DNA from: Hydrogenophaga sp.
GTDB lineage: Bacteria > Pseudomonadota > Gammaproteobacteria > Burkholderiales > Burkholderiaceae_C
NCBI RefSeq assembly: GCF_026125825.1
Contig: NZ_JAHCKK010000031.1
Location: forward strand, 1 to 45,500
Direction: 5' to 3'
DNA: 45,500 nt
The position numbers were made by a program, and so were the translations under genes. The notes beneath the pieces are model-generated. The model saw nothing but the letters and a program-made list of their open reading frames with translations. It searched no databases and was not told where the DNA came from. Positions 41,284 through 45,500 of the stretch are shown here, one piece after another. Each line of letters opens with the position of its first letter. The stretch's first letter is position 1.

Positions 41284-42609
41284 ATGCCGTTGCCTATCTT
41301 GAACCATCTTTCCACTCCGACCCAGAGCGCCGCAGCTGCCGCTCGCCCATCTTCTTCTCTCGTGGTTTTCGGCCTGACGCTGTTGCTGGCCACGGCCTTG
41401 AGCGCCTGCGGCGGCGGCGGTGGGGATGGTGGAGGCGGGTCGTCGGGCGGGGGAGGCTCGTCGGGAGGCAGCCCCACGCCCTCGCCAGCGCCGCCCCAGT
41501 CGGCCGGTGCCGCGTGCAACAGCGCGCCGGGCCGCGTGCTCCAGGTGGGCCCCGGCCGGACTTATGCCGTGCCCAGCGCGGCGGCGGCGGTGGCGCAGGC
41601 GGGCGATGTGATCAAGATCGATGGCGGCGACTACCGGGGCGACGTGGCTTCCTGGACGGTCAACAACCTGACCATCTGCGGCGTGGGCGGCAAGGCGCGC
41701 CTCTTCGCCAACGGCAACAACGCCCGGGGCAAGGGCCTGTGGGTGGTGTCGGGCGCGAACATCACCATCGACAACATCGAGTTCCGCGACACGACCGTGC
41801 CTGACCAGAACGGCGCCGGCATCCGCGCCGAGCACACGGGCGACCTTCGCATCCTCAACAGCGGCTTCTACGACAACCAGAACGGCATCCTGGCCAACGC
41901 CGGCTCGGCCACGATCACGATCGAGAGCTCGGAGTTCGCGCGCAACGGCCTGGGCGATGGCTACACGCACAACATTTACGTCAACCAGATCGATCGGCTG
42001 ACGGTGAATTCGAGCTACTTCCACGAGGCCAAGGTCGGCCACAACCTCAAGAGCCGGGCGCGCGAGTCCATCATCCAGAACAGCTACTTCATGGACGGGC
42101 CCACGGGCACGTCGAGCTACCTGGCCGATTTTCCCAACGGCGGCCGCGTGTACCTGAGGGGCAACCTGTTCCACAAGGGCCCGCAGGCGAGCAACCCCAA
42201 CGCGATCTCCTATGGAGCAGAAGGCCTGTCGAACCCGACCAACACCTTCGAGGCGGTGCACAACACCGTGGCCGTCACCCGCTCGGGGGGTGCCTTCCTG
42301 GCCATCGCCAGCGGCACCTCGTCGGTCACGCTCACGGCCAACCTGTTCGCGGGCACGGGCAACCAGACGGCGATCACCGGCTACGCCGGCGGTGTCACGC
42401 AGTCCAACAACGTGAGTTCGGTGGCCGCCAATATTCCCGGCGCCAGCAGCATCGGTAGCCCGAACTTCTGGCCCAACGCGACGCTGCAGGCCCTGATCGG
42501 CCTGGCGGGCGTGCCCGACGCGACCTACACGCGCGATGCGCCCGCGCCCTACGCGTCGCGGGTGATCTCCGGCAGCCGCAAGGCCGGTGCCCTGCAAGCC
42601 GCGCCCTGA
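41284..42609 (+). CDS. Right-handed beta-helix lipoprotein, copy 3
   Basis: A 441-aa predicted lipoprotein with leader SSLVVFGLTLLLATALSAC (lipobox LSAC). The linker differs from copies 1 and 2: Gly/Ser-rich (GGGGGDGGGGSSGGGGSSGG) then a short Pro segment. The beta-helix domain starts at GRVLQVGPGRTYAVPSAAAAVAQAGDVIKIDGGDYRGD and is identical to copy 1 for about 247 residues; the C-terminus diverges slightly, then converges again at VAANIPGASSIGSPNFWP. ATG 41284 is preferred to ATG 41254 because the leader is then of normal length. It likely has its own promoter. Function unknown; polysaccharide binding or cleavage is the obvious guess. Confidence 0.82.
   Translation: MPLPILNHLSTPTQSAAAAARPSSSLVVFGLTLLLATALSACGGGGGDGGGGSSGGGGSSGGSPTPSPAPPQSAGAACNSAPGRVLQVGPGRTYAVPSAAAAVAQAGDVIKIDGGDYRGDVASWTVNNLTICGVGGKARLFANGNNARGKGLWVVSGANITIDNIEFRDTTVPDQNGAGIRAEHTGDLRILNSGFYDNQNGILANAGSATITIESSEFARNGLGDGYTHNIYVNQIDRLTVNSSYFHEAKVGHNLKSRARESIIQNSYFMDGPTGTSSYLADFPNGGRVYLRGNLFHKGPQASNPNAISYGAEGLSNPTNTFEAVHNTVAVTRSGGAFLAIASGTSSVTLTANLFAGTGNQTAITGYAGGVTQSNNVSSVAANIPGASSIGSPNFWPNATLQALIGLAGVPDATYTRDAPAPYASRVISGSRKAGALQAAP
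41626..42368 (+). repeat. Near-identical block shared with 38305-39047 (member 2)
   Basis: Partner of the block in copy 1. Differences from it include the codons at about 41845-41847, 42112-42114, 42211-42216 and 42287-42293, all silent. Confidence 0.93.
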
Positions 42610-42668
42610 CCCCGGCGGGCAGCAGCGCCACCGCAGGTGAACGACAATGCGTTCACCCTGCGACTTCC

Positions 42669-42706
42669 AACCCGCGATGCGCTTGTGGCGCACAGCGGGT
42701 TTTCTT
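42669..42706 (+). terminator. Terminator after copy 3, abutting the next start codon
   Basis: Outer stem AACCCGC/GCGGGTT with an inner TGCGC/GCGCA stem and then TTTCTT. Its T-run ends 1-2 nt before the ATG of the DUF6352-like gene, so that gene has no room for a normal ribosome-binding site outside the hairpin. Confidence 0.7.
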
Positions 42707-42707
42707 C

Positions 42708-43793
42708 ATGTCCGACGCCTCTTCCCTTCCTATCTGGTCGTCCTGCGGCCATGAATTGCTCGCGCGCACTGCGCGCGGCTGGCTGACCCCCTCTGACGCT
42801 TACTGGCGGCTCTGGCTGCAGCGCCCGGAACTGGCGCTGGTGGAAGCGTCCTGTGCCGCCGAACAGGCGCTGCACGGCGCGTTGATGGCCGTGCCCACGC
42901 GCCCCGTCGCGCCGGCCGAGCTCGATGCCATCGAGGACGAGGACGCCCGCGCCAACCACCGGCTGTTCCTGGGTTTCCGGGACGCGGTGATCGCCGCCGG
43001 CTCGCTCGAGGCCGCCTACGCCGGTTTCTTCCAGGCTGGTGCCATTCAGATCCCGCCGCTGTTCCTCGACCTGATGGTGCAGGCCCTGGTGTGCCGCCTG
43101 CTGGAAGACGAGACCGATGCCTGGGTCTGGCGCGCGGCCGAGATGCTGTTTCGCCGCCAGCGCGTAAGCGTGCAGGACGGCCGCGTGCTCAGCGGCGACA
43201 GCGAGGTGCTGGACCTGCTCAATGAAACCGGCGGGCTGGGCGAATTGGGGCGCCTGCTCGTGCAGGGTGGTGCGGCCTTGCCGGCCACGCAGATCGAGGT
43301 GCTGGGCGACGACAACGCGCCGCGTTACCTGCACAGCCGCGTGGGGCCAGGTCGTTTCAACTTCGTGCTCGACCTCACGCACGAGATCCAGAACGAATTG
43401 CCGCACGGCCTCACGCTCACCATGGCGCGCTCCCGCTCGGGCCTCAAGGCGTTGGCGTCGGTGCTGGAGAAGTGGGTGCGCCATTTCCATGGCGTGGCCG
43501 TGAAGATCCAGCCCGAGGCGCGGGTGGAGGACCCGTCGTGGCGCTGGCATGTGGGGCTGGATGTGGCGTCGACCGCGCTGCTCAACGACCTCTACCTGGG
43601 CAACGAGGTGGATCCCGAACGGCAGCGCCGCCTGATCAGCCTGTTCCGGTTGACGTTCACCGATCCCATGGACATGCGCGCCGACGTGCGTGGCAAGCCG
43701 GTCTACCTGGGCCTGGCGATGGCGGCCGACGGCCTGCTCAAGCTCAAGCCACAGAACCTGTTGCTCAACTTGCCCCTGCCGCAGCCGGTGTGA
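42708..43793 (+). CDS. DUF6352-like protein
   Basis: A 361-aa cytoplasmic protein without signal peptide. The opening LPIWSSCGHELLARTARGWLTPSDAYWRLWLQRPELALVEASCAAEQALHGAL resembles the DUF6352 family of Burkholderiales (moderately sure). Other conserved-looking stretches are FLDLMVQALVCRLLEDETDAWVWRAAEMLFRRQRVSV and GRFNFVLDLTHEIQNELPHGLTLTMARSRSGLKALASVLEKWVRHF. No enzymatic motif is recognisable. The ATG at 42708 directly follows a terminator hairpin and has no visible ribosome-binding site; leaderless or weak initiation is possible. It is convergent with icmF. Confidence 0.72.
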   Translation: MSDASSLPIWSSCGHELLARTARGWLTPSDAYWRLWLQRPELALVEASCAAEQALHGALMAVPTRPVAPAELDAIEDEDARANHRLFLGFRDAVIAAGSLEAAYAGFFQAGAIQIPPLFLDLMVQALVCRLLEDETDAWVWRAAEMLFRRQRVSVQDGRVLSGDSEVLDLLNETGGLGELGRLLVQGGAALPATQIEVLGDDNAPRYLHSRVGPGRFNFVLDLTHEIQNELPHGLTLTMARSRSGLKALASVLEKWVRHFHGVAVKIQPEARVEDPSWRWHVGLDVASTALLNDLYLGNEVDPERQRRLISLFRLTFTDPMDMRADVRGKPVYLGLAMAADGLLKLKPQNLLLNLPLPQPV

Positions 43794-43813
43794 GGCCCGG
43801 GCCGGGCCTCACA
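43789..43813. terminator. Hairpin across convergent stop codons
   Basis: Perfect 10-bp stem TGTGAGGCCC/GGGCCTCACA with a 5-nt loop. It overlaps the stop codons of both the DUF6352-like gene and icmF. No T-run, so probably a bidirectional stabilising or factor-dependent element. Confidence 0.55.
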
Positions 43814-45500
43814 TGTTGCGGCGGTACTGCCCGCCCACCTCGAACAGCGCGTTCGTGATCTGACCGAGCGAGCACACGCGCACCGCGTCCATCAGCACCT
43901 CGAACACGTTGCCGTTCTCGATCACCGCCTGGCGCAGGCGCTGCAGCATGGCGGGTGATTCGTGGGCGTGGCGCGCGTGGAAGTCGGCCAGCCGCTGCAG
44001 CTGGCTCTGCTTCTCGTCGTCGGTCGAGCGCGCGAGCTCCAGCGTCTCGGGCGTGAGGTCGCCATGCGGGTTGCGGAAGGTGTTCACGCCCACGATCGGG
44101 TACTCGCCCGTGTGCTTGAGCATTTCGTAGTGCATGGACTCGTCCTGGATCTTGCCGCGCTGGTAGCCCGTCTCCATCGCACCGAGCACGCCGCCGCGTT
44201 CGGCGATCTTCTCGAACTCCTGCAGCACGGCTTCCTCGACCAGCTCGGTGAGCTCGTCGATGATGAAGGCGCCCTGGTTGGGGTTCTCGTTCTTGGCCAG
44301 GCCCCACTCGCGGTTGATGATGAGCTGGATCGCCATCGCGCGGCGCACCGAGTCTTCCGTCGGCGTGGTGATGGCCTCGTCGAAGGCGTTGGTGTGCAGG
44401 CTGTTGCAGTTGTCGTAGATCGCGATCAGCGCCTGCAAGGTGGTGCGTATGTCGTTAAAATCTATTTCCTGTGCATGCAGGCTGCGGCCCGATGTTTGGA
44501 TATGGTATTTTAATTTTTGCGAACGGCTGTTGGCCTTGTATTTATTTTTCATGGCTTTGGCCCATATACGACGGGCAACACGGCCTATCACACTGTACTC
44601 GGGGTCCATACCATTGCTGAAGAAAAAAGATAGGTTGGGTGCAAAATCATCAATCTTCATGCCCCGGCTTAAATAATATTCTACATAAGTGAAACCGTTT
44701 GATAGAGTGAAAGCTAATTGTGTAATAGGGTTGGCGCCGGCTTCTGCAATATGATAACCGCTGATGCTTACACTGTAAAAATTTTGTACGGTGTTATTTA
44801 TAAAATATTCCTGCACATCACCCATCAGCTTAAGCGCAAACTCGGTCGAAAAAATACAAGTATTCTGCGCCTGGTCTTCTTTTAAAATATCGGCCTGCAC
44901 TGTACCACGTACGGTTGCAAGGGCTTTTGCTTTTATTGTTTCATACACATCGGCCGGCAAAACATCTTTGCCGCTTAAGCCAAGCAGTCGTAATCCAAGT
45001 CCATCATTACCTTCGGGCAAAGAGCCTTGCAAATTTCCTTTTACAGGTATAACTTCTTTACCATCGGTACCTACATATTTGGGAAGTGTTTCTACAGCAT
45101 ATAAAGATTCAATTTTACTGTTTACTTCTTCTTTTAAATTATGCTCAATAATATATTTTTCGCACTGTTGGTCAATGGCGGCGTTCATAAAAAATGCCAG
45201 CAGTATGGGTGCAGGGCCGTTGATGGTCATGCTTACAGATGTTTTAGCATCGCACAAATCAAAACCACTGTATAGTTTTTTTGCATCATCAACGGTGGCA
45301 ATGCTTACGCCGCTGTTTCCTACTTTGCCATAAATATCGGGCCTGTGACCGGGATCTTCGCCATATAAGGTAACACTGTCAAATGCAGTGCTGAGGCGCT
45401 TTGCAGGTTGCCCCACGCTTACATAGTGAAAACGCCTGTTGGTTCTTTCGGGGCCACCTTCACCTGCAAACATTCTTGTTGGGTCTTCACCTTCACGCTT
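43809..45500 (-). CDS. icmF: Fused isobutyryl-CoA mutase, C-terminal part (hybrid sequence)
   Basis: The 3' 563 codons of IcmF, a B12-dependent acyl-CoA mutase (isobutyryl-CoA to butyryl-CoA) fused to its G-protein chaperone. The start lies beyond the window. The mutase TIM barrel is seen in [88 protein letters not shown] and [39 protein letters not shown]; the end [19 protein letters not shown] is typical. The frame is intact, but base composition and codon use change abruptly near 44450: the part coding the C-terminus is high-GC like the rest of the window, the upstream part is AT-rich and Bacteroidota-like. Function call is firm; the integrity of the gene is doubtful. Confidence 0.88.
   Translation of the reverse strand, partial: KREGEDPTRMFAGEGGPERTNRRFHYVSVGQPAKRLSTAFDSVTLYGEDPGHRPDIYGKVGNSGVSIATVDDAKKLYSGFDLCDAKTSVSMTINGPAPILLAFFMNAAIDQQCEKYIIEHNLKEEVNSKIESLYAVETLPKYVGTDGKEVIPVKGNLQGSLPEGNDGLGLRLLGLSGKDVLPADVYETIKAKALATVRGTVQADILKEDQAQNTCIFSTEFALKLMGDVQEYFINNTVQNFYSVSISGYHIAEAGANPITQLAFTLSNGFTYVEYYLSRGMKIDDFAPNLSFFFSNGMDPEYSVIGRVARRIWAKAMKNKYKANSRSQKLKYHIQTSGRSLHAQEIDFNDIRTTLQALIAIYDNCNSLHTNAFDEAITTPTEDSVRRAMAIQLIINREWGLAKNENPNQGAFIIDELTELVEEAVLQEFEKIAERGGVLGAMETGYQRGKIQDESMHYEMLKHTGEYPIVGVNTFRNPHGDLTPETLELARSTDDEKQSQLQRLADFHARHAHESPAMLQRLRQAVIENGNVFEVLMDAVRVCSLGQITNALFEVGGQYRRNM
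44445..44460. other. Composition junction within icmF
   Basis: On the gene strand, ...GAT TTT AAC GAC ATA (AT-rich side) meets CGC ACC ACC TTG CAG GCG (GC-rich side). From here to 45500 codons such as TTA, AAA, ATA and GAA dominate; before it, G/C-ending codons dominate. The protein reads smoothly through, in the strongly conserved [20 protein letters not shown] segment. Confidence 0.85.

Noticed and set aside
44456-45500. AT-rich segment as a genomic island or recent horizontal transfer
   Set aside because: There is no integrase, tRNA, IS or direct repeat, and the boundary lies inside a conserved codon run of one gene; an assembly join explains it better.

Overview
The window is almost entirely high-GC, densely packed DNA whose gene content fits the family Comamonadaceae (order Burkholderiales), probably close to Hydrogenophaga. 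This placement is inferred from protein content and codon use; no marker gene or rRNA is present. I see no rRNA, tRNA, CRISPR array, IS element or prophage. The exception is the last ~1,050 bases (about 44,456-45,500), which switch abruptly to AT-rich, Bacteroidota-like codon use in the middle of a reading frame.

Layout. 1-5,600: an RluF-type pseudouridine synthase, 8-oxoguanine deaminase, an alpha/beta hydrolase and the Hsp90 chaperone HtpG. 5,716-10,608: a four-gene cluster in the order of the Ralstonia solanacearum phcBSRQ quorum-sensing operon (signal methyltransferase, membrane sensor kinase, receiver-kinase hybrid, response regulator). 10,702-13,260: a Gly/Val-rich lipoprotein, the ohrR-ohr peroxide pair and the stress kinase srkA. 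13,313-17,085: a SAM methyltransferase, a cation/proton antiporter followed 3 bp later by a YbdK glutamate-cysteine ligase, and a small unknown protein. 17,090-21,145: a NodI/NodJ-type ABC exporter, psd and purT. 21,264-23,198: a DUF3455 lipoprotein, an ECF sigma factor and its RskA-like anti-sigma factor. 23,185-30,302: an unpartnered IorB-type molybdenum hydroxylase, a DUF2846 lipoprotein overlapping a trypsin-like protease, amn, and a DUF4010/MgtC membrane protein.

30,309-37,536: glutathione reductase behind a LysR regulator, a divergent FMN-binding protein, 3-hydroxybutyryl-CoA dehydrogenase, a GMC oxidoreductase overlapping an Abm-domain protein, and arginase. 37,888-42,609: three tandem right-handed beta-helix proteins, two lipoproteins flanking one Sec-secreted protein, each with a different low-complexity linker. 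The first and third share a 743-bp block with only six differences, all synonymous, while the middle copy is clearly diverged; a 20-bp motif recurs upstream of the first and third copies. 42,708-end: a DUF6352-like protein and, convergent with it, the 3' part of a fused isobutyryl-CoA mutase (icmF) carrying the composition junction.

Most notable are the phcBSRQ-like circuit without a nearby phcA, the beta-helix cluster with its conversion tract and shared upstream motif, and the hybrid icmF frame, which is most likely an assembly chimera. Much of the rest is housekeeping and stress physiology (protein folding, peroxide, glutathione, oxidised purines).
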